64,000 nucleotides of DNA from Acanthaster planci. Taxonomy: Eukaryota > Echinodermata > Asteroidea > Valvatida > Acanthasteridae. Where the stretch lies: contig NW_019091552.1 in NCBI RefSeq assembly GCF_001949145.1, forward strand, positions 800,372 through 864,371, read 5' to 3'. The notes under the pieces were generated by a model. That model was not told where the DNA came from, made no database searches, and saw nothing but the letters and a program-made list of their open reading frames with translations. A program made the position numbers and the translations under genes. This document shows positions 49,150 to 59,429 of the stretch, piece after piece. Position 1 is the first letter of the stretch, and the number at the start of each line of letters is the position of its first letter.

Positions 49150-49860
49150 TTCAATAACGGAATGTTTTTGTGAATATGAGGAAAACAATGGAATATCCGC
49201 CATCAGGGTTGCAGGTAGATTGGTTAATCATATCCGATTTGGGGAAAATATTTCTGCACCTGATTTCATTATCAATACCATAAAATTTGGTTATGTCATT
49301 CCTTTTATTCTTCAGCCTCCCTCTCTTTCCAAGAACAACAAATCAGCTCCGTCTCACGTGCCGTTTGTAAACCAAGCTATTACAGACTAGTCAATTTGGG
49401 TATCGTAGAAAGATGTCCAAAACAACCCACAATAGTGAGTCCACTTACAGTCTCGGCGCAGAATACTGGGAAGAAGTGTCTCATCCTAGATTTAAGGTTA
49501 GTTAATGATCATCTCCACAAATCCTAAGTCAAGTACGAAGATATGCGTACAGCAATGCTTTTCTTGAAAAAGGTGGGTTTGTGTTCAAGTTTGATCTAAA
49601 ATCCGGATATCACCATGTAGATATTTGCCCGGCCCAAAGGGAATATTTAGGCTTTGCTTGGAGTTTTAATGAAGCTTTCAGATTTTGACAACTGCCCTTC
49701 GGCCTTTCCTCCGCTCCGTATATATTTACCAAAATAATTAGACCATTGGTGAAAAAGTGGAGAGGGAAGGGAAAATGCATTGTGGTGTTTTTAGATGATG
49801 GCTTGGGATTTGCCACTTCCTAAGAAGAGGCACTGAGAGTTAGTTTAGAGGTCAAACGAG
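49150..49860 (+). pseudogene. DIRS/Ngaro reverse transcriptase (broken)
   Basis: The N-terminal part ends in a stop after FVNQAITD at 49390. The next blocks continue in shifted frames with internal stops. Recognisable motifs are LILDLR, FDLKSGYHHVDI, QLPFGLSSAPYIF and VVFLDDG, the last replacing the usual YxDD-type catalytic box as is common in this group. Confidence 0.85.
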
Positions 49861-49865
49861 ACATT

Positions 49866-50639
49866 TTGTCTTCTGGGTTTGTACCAAACGTTCTAAAAAG
49901 TGTATGGTCTCCTGTTTCCAAAAGAGAATGGCTAGGTTATGGAATTGATTTGGAACATGGAATTTTTTCAGTCCCACCAAAGCGTATTATTGACATTAGT
50001 AATAGTGTTGTCGAGTTACTCTCCAGGATACATACCCAGAGTAATTCATTTAAGAGCATTGTGGGCAAGATCATGTCGACGAGTTTGGTTACCGGTAATG
50101 TGGCGAGAGTCATGACCAAAGCACTTCACACGTGTATATGGAATCCAGGATGGGCGAGTGCAGTAGCCCTTTCCACAGAGGCTGTGGACGAATTAAAATG
50201 TTGGAAAAACAACATCGCAAAACTGAACAGATGTGTCTTAGGTCCTCGTGCCGATTGTTCACGTATTGTATGCACAGATGCTAGCAGCACCGGGTTTGCT
50301 GGCTATATAGTAGACATGGCCAATACCATATCCCATGGTTTATGGGATGAGAGTGAAGCTCAGAAGAGCAGCACATGGAGAGATCTGAAAGCTGTTGAGC
50401 TGGTGTTGAGTGCTCTATCCCCTAAACTGTCCTACCGAAAGACTAAGTGGTTTACGGATAACCAGGCTGTAGAGAAGATTGCCTTATGCGGCAGCATGAG
50501 GAGTGAACTCCAACAGTTAGCTTCACATATTTGCACGACTTGTCTAGAGTACAATATCCAGTTGGATATGGAGCGGATTCCGCGTTCAAAGAATGAAAAA
50601 GCAGACGGGCGTAGTGGCATCATAGACAACGACGACTGA
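49866..50639 (+). pseudogene. DIRS/Ngaro RNase H segment (longest intact frame, 257 codons)
   Basis: The frame opens with the RT thumb (SKREWLGYGIDL) and continues into an RNase H fold: CTDASSTGFAGYIVD supplies the first catalytic Asp, WRDLKAVELVL the Glu, and WFTDNQAV the second Asp. IPRSKNEKADGRSG corresponds to the last RNase H block, where NxxADxLSR is usual; the final part is degraded. Confidence 0.85.
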
Positions 50640-51179
50640 AGCATTTCAAATGAAGTTTATCGTTATTTCGATGCTTTATGGAGTTTCCATTCTATCGACA
50701 GATTTGCCTGTTTTTACAACACCAAGTTACAGCGCTTTAATTTGAGGTTTTGGAACCCCAGTTGTGAGAATATAGATGCTTTTACCCTAGACTGGAGCAG
50801 AGAAAACAATTGGCTCGTTCCTCCAATTTCTCTAACCCCTCGAGTGCTCTTTCATATAGCAGATACTAAAGCTGTTGGAACCTTGATTTGTCCTTGTTAG
50901 TTTTCGGCACCAATATGGCCCCTGTTCTTTACAGATGGTTGTAATCCAATTAGAGCAGTTGAGGATATTGATGAGATTCACCCATACCCGGGATTATTAA
51001 TCTATGGGAGAGGTGGTAATGAAGAGTTTATACCAAATATTATCAGACGTAAGAATGGCAATAAGATTAAATTTTAAGCGTTGAGCATATTGCAGTGCTT
51101 AATTTATTCACAAGTTAAAAACTATAATACCCTTACTTATATCTATTGTACACACCTGTCTACATTACAGGTAATATTC

Positions 51180-52240
51180 AGTAAAGGAGTTTGGCAGCAG
51201 AGGCAGCGAGAGGGCAATTCAGAATTGCAGGAGCTGGCGTCACAGTTACCAACAGTCATGCCAAGTGCAGGGGCCAGTTCTACTGTGCATAGTCGGATGC
51301 ATTTATAAAAATGGGAGGATTGGGCATCTAAACAAGGCAAGGAATCACATATCAGCAAGGTACGAGACGGAGAGACCCCCCTGCTTTGTGTTGGTCATTG
51401 TCTCGCAGGAATCTGGGGAATTCCTTTCAGACATCTTGGGGGATGTGTTAAGCAACAATAGTCTGGAATGTGTACAGGGATTGGACATGTTGGGGGGTAC
51501 CCCTCGGTCTCATTTCTTGCTGGGTATAAAGAATCTTGCCCGGCTAATCCATTTGATTTTGCTCTTTGGTTCATTTGAGCAAATGCCCCAATTCTCCTGC
51601 CCCCATCATCAAAGCAGTAGCAGCGATCTCTTGAGCACATAAATTAGCTGGTGTTAATGATATTTCTTCGTCTTCAATAGTTTCACTCATAGCAGAGGGG
51701 GTCAAAAAATCTCTTGTGAAGCCAGTAAATAAAAAAGAACCTATAACAACAGATATTCTCAAACAAGTGCTACATACGTATGTTGGAAAAATGGTCACAC
51801 GATAGCTAATCTACTAAACTTGAGAACTGTCACCATGTCTTTACCAGCATACTCAGGTTTCTTACGCTTTAAGGAACTTTCCCAGATAAAGCTTGGGCAT
51901 ATTGAGTTGACTCCCGATGGTCTGAACTTGTTTGTACCAACCAGTAAAACCGATGTATACAGAAATGGCAGATCGGTTGTCATTAGAAGCACCAGCTCTT
52001 GTTACTGCCCTGTAGCAATGCTTAAATCTTACATTTCCTTTGCTACAATAGACGACCCAGACCAGTACATTTTCAGAAATTTGTCAAAGGTAAAAGCATG
52101 TTACAAGCTTAGAGAAGTTAATCAGCCGATGTAGTACACTTGAGTGAGGGAGGTGATTTTAAATACGATTAAACCTTTTGTAGATGACGTTTCTCGTTTC
52201 GGAGTTCATAGCCTCAGTATGAGCGATTGTTGTCACAGGT
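51180..52240 (+). pseudogene. DIRS/Ngaro tyrosine recombinase (broken)
   Basis: The SAM-like N-terminal region is recognisable around 51215-51360 (LQELASQLP, KWEDWASKQGKES). The catalytic region lies at 51820-52134, with GFLRFKEL holding the first catalytic Arg, FVPTSKTDVYRNG, and CPVAMLKSYI. The HxxR region near 52205-52240 reads HSLSMSDC and appears to have lost its Arg. Stops separate the segments. Confidence 0.75.
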
Positions 52241-52689
52241 CAGGAGACAAAAAAGTGTCCTCTTCTCGAGGCTCGAAAACTCAAGACAGCTAACTTCAAG
52301 AAATTGCGAGAAACCCACCCTCGCGACCATGGCGGGTTCTATCGATACCGTAATGATACTCGCCCAAGAAGGATCGACTCCACTTAGTACACCAACAATA
52401 CACAAAGAATCGATTAATGATTCACAGTAATAAATCATTACAACAAATGATCGATCATAATGCGCCAAAGGATCGAGGTGATTGGCTAGTCACGTTATGC
52501 TTCATGAGTAATACATGTCCAGGGTTACGACTGTGTAAACAATAGACTTGCACACGAACGTTTACGTCGTAACAAAAAACTGCATTTCAGTCTAAATACG
52601 CTGAAAAACCGATCTCCGCACAATAAAGTAAATTTTTCTTTTAACCATTGTCAATTATTTCATAAGAACAACGATCAGGCCATTGAAAG

Positions 52690-52715
52690 TACATGTAGCT
52701 TTAAAGCTACATGTA
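52690..52715. repeat. Perfect 26-bp palindrome
   Basis: TACATGTAGCTTT is followed directly by its exact reverse complement. It lies about 80 bp before the splice acceptor at 52793. In RNA it could form a 13-bp hairpin only with a strained or no loop; in DNA it is a cruciform-prone site. Confidence 0.9.
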
Positions 52716-52793
52716 TTTCAAATGAATTGATCGCTCTCTGCTATTCTCAGGGCTGTTCTTATGAAGTAATACCTTTTCTTTCTTTTTCTCCAG

Positions 52794-55700
52794 TAGTGAA
52801 AGTCTGCGTCAGTGGAGCCCACAATGTGACACTTCATAACAGCAACACAGGTACTCCAATTGGGTTGGAGGGAGAGAGGGCAGGTTTTTTCCTAGCAATG
52901 GGGGCTCTTTTGGTAGGAACTTTAAGTCATGCTGCTTGAAATTCATTCAATCTTCATTTAAATATATACGTTGTTAAATTGTACACCTGAAAGAACGGAG
53001 CAGAATTAAGTTACCCATCATGTACATTTTAAGCGTCCATTTAAGTGCTCAGGTGATGTACATACCGTTTTTCTCTTTTTATTATTTTTTCCAGGAGATG
53101 TCCCAGTCAATGTGGAAAAGAATTCGTGTGACAAAAAGTCACAAGGTAAGTTACATTTACACGTATTTTGCAGTCTAAATTAAGAAATTGAGTAAAATAC
53201 AAGCAAAAGTATAAAAATAAAGGGTAAAAGTCAATAGCAAAAGAATTTTTGTTGAAGATGGCCAGTTGACGGCTCTTCACACAAATGCCGAAAGTTCAGT
53301 GATACCAATTATGGTTCTAAAGTTCCCCAAAATAAGAGCAAATTGTAAACATGCCGGATTGTCTGTTCAAGCATGAACTAAAGCAGAACTTGAAAACCAT
53401 TTTACTTTATCTTCAAAGAAAATGGCAGCTCATCCTCATACATATAGTTTACATAATGTAGGCCGCGTCCAAATCACTTGGTTGTGGCTTGAAACTGCGC
53501 ATATCTTTATGGGAAATAGCTGCAGTCACGACCATAGACTCGTGTGTAATTTAAAAGCCACAGCCAAGTGATTCAGACGCAGCCATTCGGGTGATGTATA
53601 AACCAAACAGCATTCAACATTCATGCAATAATTATTATATAATTGGTAGCTGAATGAGTGTTCTGTTTACAAATCTTTGCTATGAGACTTTGTCAAGTCG
53701 AACGGGGCACTCTGTCATCATGGAATGATTTTTTTCCTTTGTACTTATAAACATTTATTATTGTACAATTTATGATGTTAGGGCCTACATATTTAATTAT
53801 GATCTAGACCAATCATCCGGTTTTTATCGTTTTATTTGAGTACCATTTTTAACTTGAATTGATTTAGGTCTTTTTCAATTTAATCCACTCCTAGAAAGTA
53901 CCTTTCGAGCAGACAGTATCAGCAGTCTATCTCCAACAGCAAAGAGTTTGGCAAGTCCATCCTGTTCACCAGGCACTCAAGAGCTGCGTACCCCGTCCAA
54001 CAAAACAGACAGTGGGCCTAACCAAACAGGTACTAGCCTACACTAGAAGGTCCAGCTCAGTAAAACAAACAGAAAAAATATTATAACACACATTATGTGG
54101 ATTAATTGGTCATGCCTTATGATATGAGCATGAATTACTCACATTTCTTTGAACCAACCATGGTCTTTTTTTGGGGGGGGCTAAATAGTCCGAGTAGGCT
54201 AGGCAACTTACGTTGCGTTCATGGAGTCTTTCCACAACGGTGCGGCCAAGTATTTGAAACTTTCCCATATCCAGTTGGAAGATTGACAAATACGTCTCGA
54301 CCCTCCAGGTGAGCCTTCACGGCCAAAATTTGCCGTGGTTTAATTTGTCTATCGGAATCCCAAGCTTCGGTGCTGCATATTTGAGGCAATTCTGGAAGAG
54401 ATTGTCGGTATATAGTTTACACCACTGCCGGAAAGGACGCCGTGTTGAATACGCGCGCCATTGTAATGATGAAAAATTTATTACATACGCCACAGAGGCA
54501 ATTGTTTTGATTGGTGGAGACCTACGCATACGCATACATCATATCTGCTACCGTAGCAAATGTAAAAGAAAACATAAGCTACGTGGGGCACAACTCCAAA
54601 GGCGTTTGGGGCGTGCGTGAGGTTCGTGCGGTAGTCTTTCTTCGTGCGTTGGTTTGGTGCTTAAACTAGTCTCCTCCAGCTCCTCACTCTTGAGCGACAA
54701 TCCATTTTGCCGCGGGTGCCTTGATCAAAGGCAATGAAGACACCAGTGTTACGTATACACGCCTGGAAATGAAGCTATTCGAACGCTTCAGTGTATTCGC
54801 CGAGGCCTTCTGGGAATGTATGGTCAAGTCCTCACCATGTTCCATCATGCAGGCCTACGTCCATGCTCGAACAGTCCATCCCTGAAGTCATTACTGTATG
54901 TGACGTCCGACTGTTTTAATTGGAAGGAATCCTTCCCTTTAACATGCCCCTTTTTCAACAAAGTTATTAGAAACGAAGCGTCCCGCCATTCAAATTTTGT
55001 CTCAATTAAGTTCCTTTTGGGTACGCGTACAGGCAAACCCTTGAATCTCGAAGGCAAAGACTCCTTGTTCAGTTTTCAGCAAAATGTCAGTGTTCAGGTT
55101 AATTAATTGTCCAATCGTCAACCAAAATACTTCTGTCAACACTCGTCACATGGATACACTTCTTTTCAACCATCTATATGCTAGAACCCTAAGCCTTAAG
55201 AACACTTCAATTCATTCATTTCCTCGGGTCTGGAGTAACCTGCCAACCAGTGTCAAAGATGTCCTCACTTTGGATTCATTTAAGCATTTCAGTACCTACT
55301 TGTGTGACCACTTTCAGGGTATTTAAGTGACGTGTCCTTTACTTCTTGCCATAAACTTATCATTGATTTTATTGTTTTTTTAAGTCATTATCCTTCCTAT
55401 TTATAGTTCTATTATTCTTCATGCATCGTTTCTATTTTAACATTTGTTGAGATTTCCTTTGATATATCCTTGAGAAATGCAATTACATCTGTAACTCAAA
55501 CGGATCTTTTTTTTCCAATTGACCATTCTTTTCCCTTATGCAATATCCCAATTTTTAGGCCACCAATTAAGAATTCTAGTCTCATCGTATTAATGGTTTT
55601 GTTTTCCTATACTTCTTATTCTACTTTCTTTTTTTCTCCAGTGATTCTCTTGCCATTATAGTTTTCTACCTTTAATGTGTTTTGTTCCACTTTAAGGATG

Positions 55701-58700
55701 GATTAAATGGCTTTCGAGCTGCAGTGGTTTATTTTCACTTTTATTAATCCTGACCACCTTAAAGTGGGTTCTTTTGGTTTGTTTGATGTTTGTCTTTTGC
55801 GTTTTAATATACATGTTCTAGTTTGTTTTGTTCAATCTTGTTTGGCCGAATAATTAATAATAATAATAATAAATTCTTCATGTTCGATCAAAACTTACTG
55901 CACGTGCGCGTGTAGTTGCAGCATGCACAACCGACCGTCACACAAACGCGTGCGTATATGCGGGCGATGCGTTGGTGAGTTGGCACGGCATGTCAAGTAA
56001 TCTCTGCGAATGGAAATTTGAAAGCTCGGTGTCTGTTTCTCTAAAGGTATGGGTAAACCCCACAGAAGTCAATAGCTCATGCATTGGTCACTGGGTTGAC
56101 TGCACGAGTTTATTAGTCGGGTATCATCAAACACCGGTCAATTTTCTATAAAGTAGCCCCTGCGCAGTCCTGTTACCCGCCACTGCCACGCTGTTTCGCA
56201 CGTGTACTTCATTCTTCGCGATTAATCAGTGTGTGGGATTATTCCTTGCGTTAACCAATTCTCACTTCTTCAAGACCGTGCAATTTTGTGGATCAGAACT
56301 CGCAATGGTCACTGTTTTTCAGGTGCTTCTGACCGTTTTCAATCATTTTCTGAAATATGGTAGCGAATTATAAATGTGGAAATTGATAATCAAACTTAGT
56401 AGTCATGTGTAAATGTATTTTGCATGATTTAATTTGGCGAGAAAATGAGACGTTTTCCGTTGACCATCATTTCTGCACGTGGACATCGATGATTTGCGTC
56501 AATATTTCACAAAACGAAGTACCCCCAAAATAATAAACTAGTTTAAGGAAATCATTGAATCCTTTCAAATTACAAAGTCAACTAACATAGGCCTAATTTG
56601 CTGAAGACGAGTTTGTGCGAAAATAAGTTTTGAAAATATGATCTCTGATCTCATTACATATGCAAAACTGAGCGATTCATGAATACGTACCGAATAAACG
56701 AAAGCCGTGAGCTCAACGCTGCGTACTGGCTGGAAAATTGCAGGTTAACAAAAAATCTCTCCCGAAGACAATTTTCATCTCGATGATTAACCCCTCTGAA
56801 ACAAGTGAACGTCCTATAATAAGAAATATATCATACGGGTTTAAACACTCCGAGTCACAGCTGAAGTCAATAAATTATCAATAGAAATTATTGCCAACTG
56901 TTCGTGGATCGTGGTCTATCTTCACGCAATTGAGAAACCAAGGATTTGCAAGCCGTCGCTGCATGAGAAGGGTTTGAACGTAGAGGGCGATTGTCGCACA
57001 ACACCTTCCGTCCCCCTGCGGGGCTCAAATGTATTTCCAGTCAAATAATGAAACGAACGTGCGATTCGGAGCGGAAAATCGTTTAAAAAGTAACTCCATA
57101 CACCCAAGACTCAGCACACCATGAATTAGCAAATTTCTCGCCTTGAATCTTTAAAATCCTTATCAAATATGACAGATGGGACCAAGTGTACACATACTTT
57201 TACAAAATGGGGTAGATCCAGGTATTTAAATGAAAAAAAAAATTGTGGCGGTTTCTCCTCCGTAGTCAGTGAGCCCTTGGCTCGCAGGGCCACTCAGCCC
57301 GGTCGCGGCGCCGCTCGCGCGTGATTTGGCCATGGCCTGAATCCGTTTGGGTGGAAATATACCGCCTGTTATACCAAGGACAAGGGACGCTGAACGGAAT
57401 GGCACGCCCGGTAAAGATATGTGTTATACCATCTACTTCTAGCTGGTTTATTCACTTCCACTCACTTCCTCAATGCGTGAGGTACCCTAACAAACTAATG
57501 TTAAACATTTACAAACGGCAAGGAGGGGGGCATGAGGACCCATCGCGCACCCCCTCGCCCTGCCGAGATATACTGTCACAAAATTAACTAAAGGTATAGT
57601 ACCGGTTCATGTACTCACATGAATTAGTTACAAACGTCCCGTCAGTACCCAATCCTTTTGCACAATCCAAGATAAACTAACAATTCAGTCACAATCGTTA
57701 ATCACATTAACTAAATCCCGGTACCAAAGTTGTGTCAGTCGATCCAATCTGAACTCCTCCGCAGCTCGACTTAGACTGACTAATTTTCTCAATTCTGACA
57801 TTATTTAATTCCTTCCCCTGTTTTCCACAGTCAGGAAAACACCATCTTAGCACTAAAATGCAAAACAATGGTCCACAATACCCCTTTTCAACCTTTCGTC
57901 CACTTACTAATTTTTATCATACTCCGGATATTGTCAAACTCTCCCCCCCCCTTTTCCCATCATGGCAGGATTATTAGTTCAGTTTCCCACTTTCCACAAC
58001 ATAATTTACTCACTGAAAACACGTTGGCAAATCCACTGACAATACACTTATACCCCTTTGTTCCATACCCCTGACTGACTGGACATACTTGACGGCCCCC
58101 GGTTTCCAAACTCCGGGACCTAACCTGAAACCTAATTAAGCGCATCACTGCTCAACCCCACTGCCATTCCTCTAGAGTTTTAAAGGTCACCAGACATTCA
58201 CGTTACAATATTCACGTGCAGACTCGATCAACGCATTTTACCATACGGTGGTGAAGATAAAATGAACATTTTAAAGCTATTAATGCAGGTTTCTCTCTGT
58301 TCATTCTTCTGATTTTTACATCAGAAAGAACAACCAAAAAGAGGCCACGATCCAATGATATTCGAAGCAACACGACTGCGAAGAAGAAAATAATAGACGG
58401 TAATTATAAGCATTAATTTTAATTTTTAAAGCACATTTGAAATATTAATGGTGTAATTAGTTTCAGTCTCGCGGTGTTTTTCATTTGTCACTGAATGAAT
58501 GAATGAATGAAAACCGAGACCCTTTGTAGTTAACACACTTTCTTATACAGAATGTTAAAAGGGTCTTCAGCGGGATATCAAGGGGCCAGGAGGAGAAAGG
58601 AGAGCCATTTTAGGGTTAAGGTTTCGGATGAAAATATTTTGACAAATCTGACTCTTGTACAAGTTTATCAGTCTCGTCATATATTTCTTTTTGCTTTTCT

Positions 58701-58766
58701 GTGCAGCTGATGTCATAGTGATCAGTGACAGTGATGGTGACAATGACCTGGACTCGCCAACAAAAG
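52794..58766 (+). CDS. Paralogous linker-exon set with SUMO-interacting motif (partial gene)
   Basis: Five exons have good splice sites and all-phase-1 boundaries: 52794-52850, 53095-53145, 53895-54029, 58325-58399 and 58707-58766. Three resemble exons of the gene at 33.55 kb in the same order: 53895 (135 nt, ADSIS) with 34476 (129 nt, ADSID); 58325 (75 nt, TKKRP...AKKKIID) with 34967 (75 nt, TRKRP...AKRRIQE); and 58707 (60 nt, ending SPTKG) with 36325 (57 nt, ending LSTKG). The 58707 exon reads DVIVISDSDGDND, a textbook SUMO-interacting motif with acidic flank. No start exon or stop is visible: the 5' side meets the retroelement at 48-52.3 kb and the 3' side meets the satellite. It may be a second gene, a broken copy, or alternative exons of the first gene. 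Confidence 0.6.
53461..53584. mobile_element. Short MITE with about 31-bp inverted repeats (124 bp)
   Basis: Left arm ggccgcgtccaaatcacttg continues to gtggctt; the right arm mirrors it to agtgattcagacgcagcc with only a few mismatches. The spacer is about 60 bp. It lies in the intron between exons 53095-53145 and 53895-54029. Confidence 0.85.
55090..55873 (+). mobile_element. 3' end of a LINE with AAT tail
   Basis: About 55100-55324 encodes the C-terminal end typical of LINE reverse transcriptase proteins: NTRHMDTLLF, then FPRVWSNLPTSV and DSFKHFSTYL just before the stop. About 530 bp of AT-rich 3' UTR follows and ends in (AAT)n at 55853-55873, the microsatellite tail of several LINE clades. 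The 5' part is truncated or unrecognisable. It is inserted between exons 54029 and 58325. Confidence 0.7.
55874..58324. other. Intronic or intergenic stretch without recognised genes
   Basis: I see no supported exon. A GC-richer patch at 57290-57320 has several CpGs. A pyrimidine tract with cacag at 57830 is followed by a reading frame that stops at once. Confidence 0.5.
58492..58512. repeat. (TGAA)n microsatellite
   Basis: About five tandem TGAA units, located in the intron between exons 58325-58399 and 58707-58766. Confidence 0.9.
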
Positions 58767-59429
58767 GTAGGTTATTTTATACCAACTACGCTTAATTCTC
58801 TTCGTAAGAGTTCAGTGAGCCTAGTCACTTTCAATTAATTGGCTCACAATTCAAATTGACACAAATGAGATTGGGGAGGAAAAAATCAGTTGAACAAAAA
58901 AATATTGATCTATCAGCATTGCAACCAACTATCAGCATTGTCTCCATGAAATAAATAACGTTAACGTCAGCCACAACAATGTTTGAGCTTCTCCTGCTCT
59001 AATTTTGATCCTTCTAATAATCATTTGTAAATCCAGTTGAAGAAAAGACACCGTTACAATGATAATAGGGTCTACAGTGTTTTATTCAGAAACACAAACT
59101 ATACTGGAAGTCTGATGCTGATGACGTTAGGAAGACTGAACTGAAGACCGATTATTCCGAGGGTAACAATGCAGTGAAAATTGTCTGGAGGAGCGGGAGT
59201 ATACTTGGAAATTGCCAGGATAAACCACAGAGAACATCTATGAGATGACAAATCTGCCACAAATGGGGAACCTCTTCAATCGCCTTCGACAGAAATTGGA
59301 CAAAAATTGGAACAAGAATCAGCCGGATAATTAAATAGTTGCGAAATCCGACTTTCTCTTTGCTCTGTTTTCTTTTCTTTTCTTTTTTTTTTACTGAAGG
59401 ATGACAAACTATTTCAAGGTTAAGAATAA

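Larger units (their letters stand above)
48011..52300 (+). mobile_element. Decayed DIRS/Ngaro-type tyrosine-recombinase retrotransposon
   Basis: In order: direct repeat; gag-like segment (about 48220-48452, with SKWRREGNQRQFQFN); second direct repeat; gag zinc knuckle C-x2-C-x4-H-x4-C (about 48999-49041); reverse transcriptase (about 49150-49860, with ILDLRLVNDH, KSGYHHVDI, LPFGLSSAPYIFTKI and FLDDG); RNase H (about 49866-50639); a downstream domain (about 50655-51075, with WSRENNW); and a tyrosine recombinase (about 51180-52240). Stops and frameshifts interrupt every part, so it is inactive. A tyrosine recombinase in place of a DDE integrase is the mark of DIRS-like elements. It inserts upstream of the exon set at 52.79 kb. 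Confidence 0.85.

Noticed and set aside
48860-49390. 176-codon frame starting with a hydrophobic, signal-peptide-like stretch (VMMVVVSLFVDL)
   Set aside because: Its first half is an out-of-frame reading of the gag zinc-knuckle segment. Only the second half is genuine, as the start of the reverse transcriptase. It is not a secreted protein.
54309-54620. 103-codon basic frame upstream of the LINE end
   Set aside because: It has no recognisable motif and no splice context. It may be decayed transposon sequence, but I cannot support a call.
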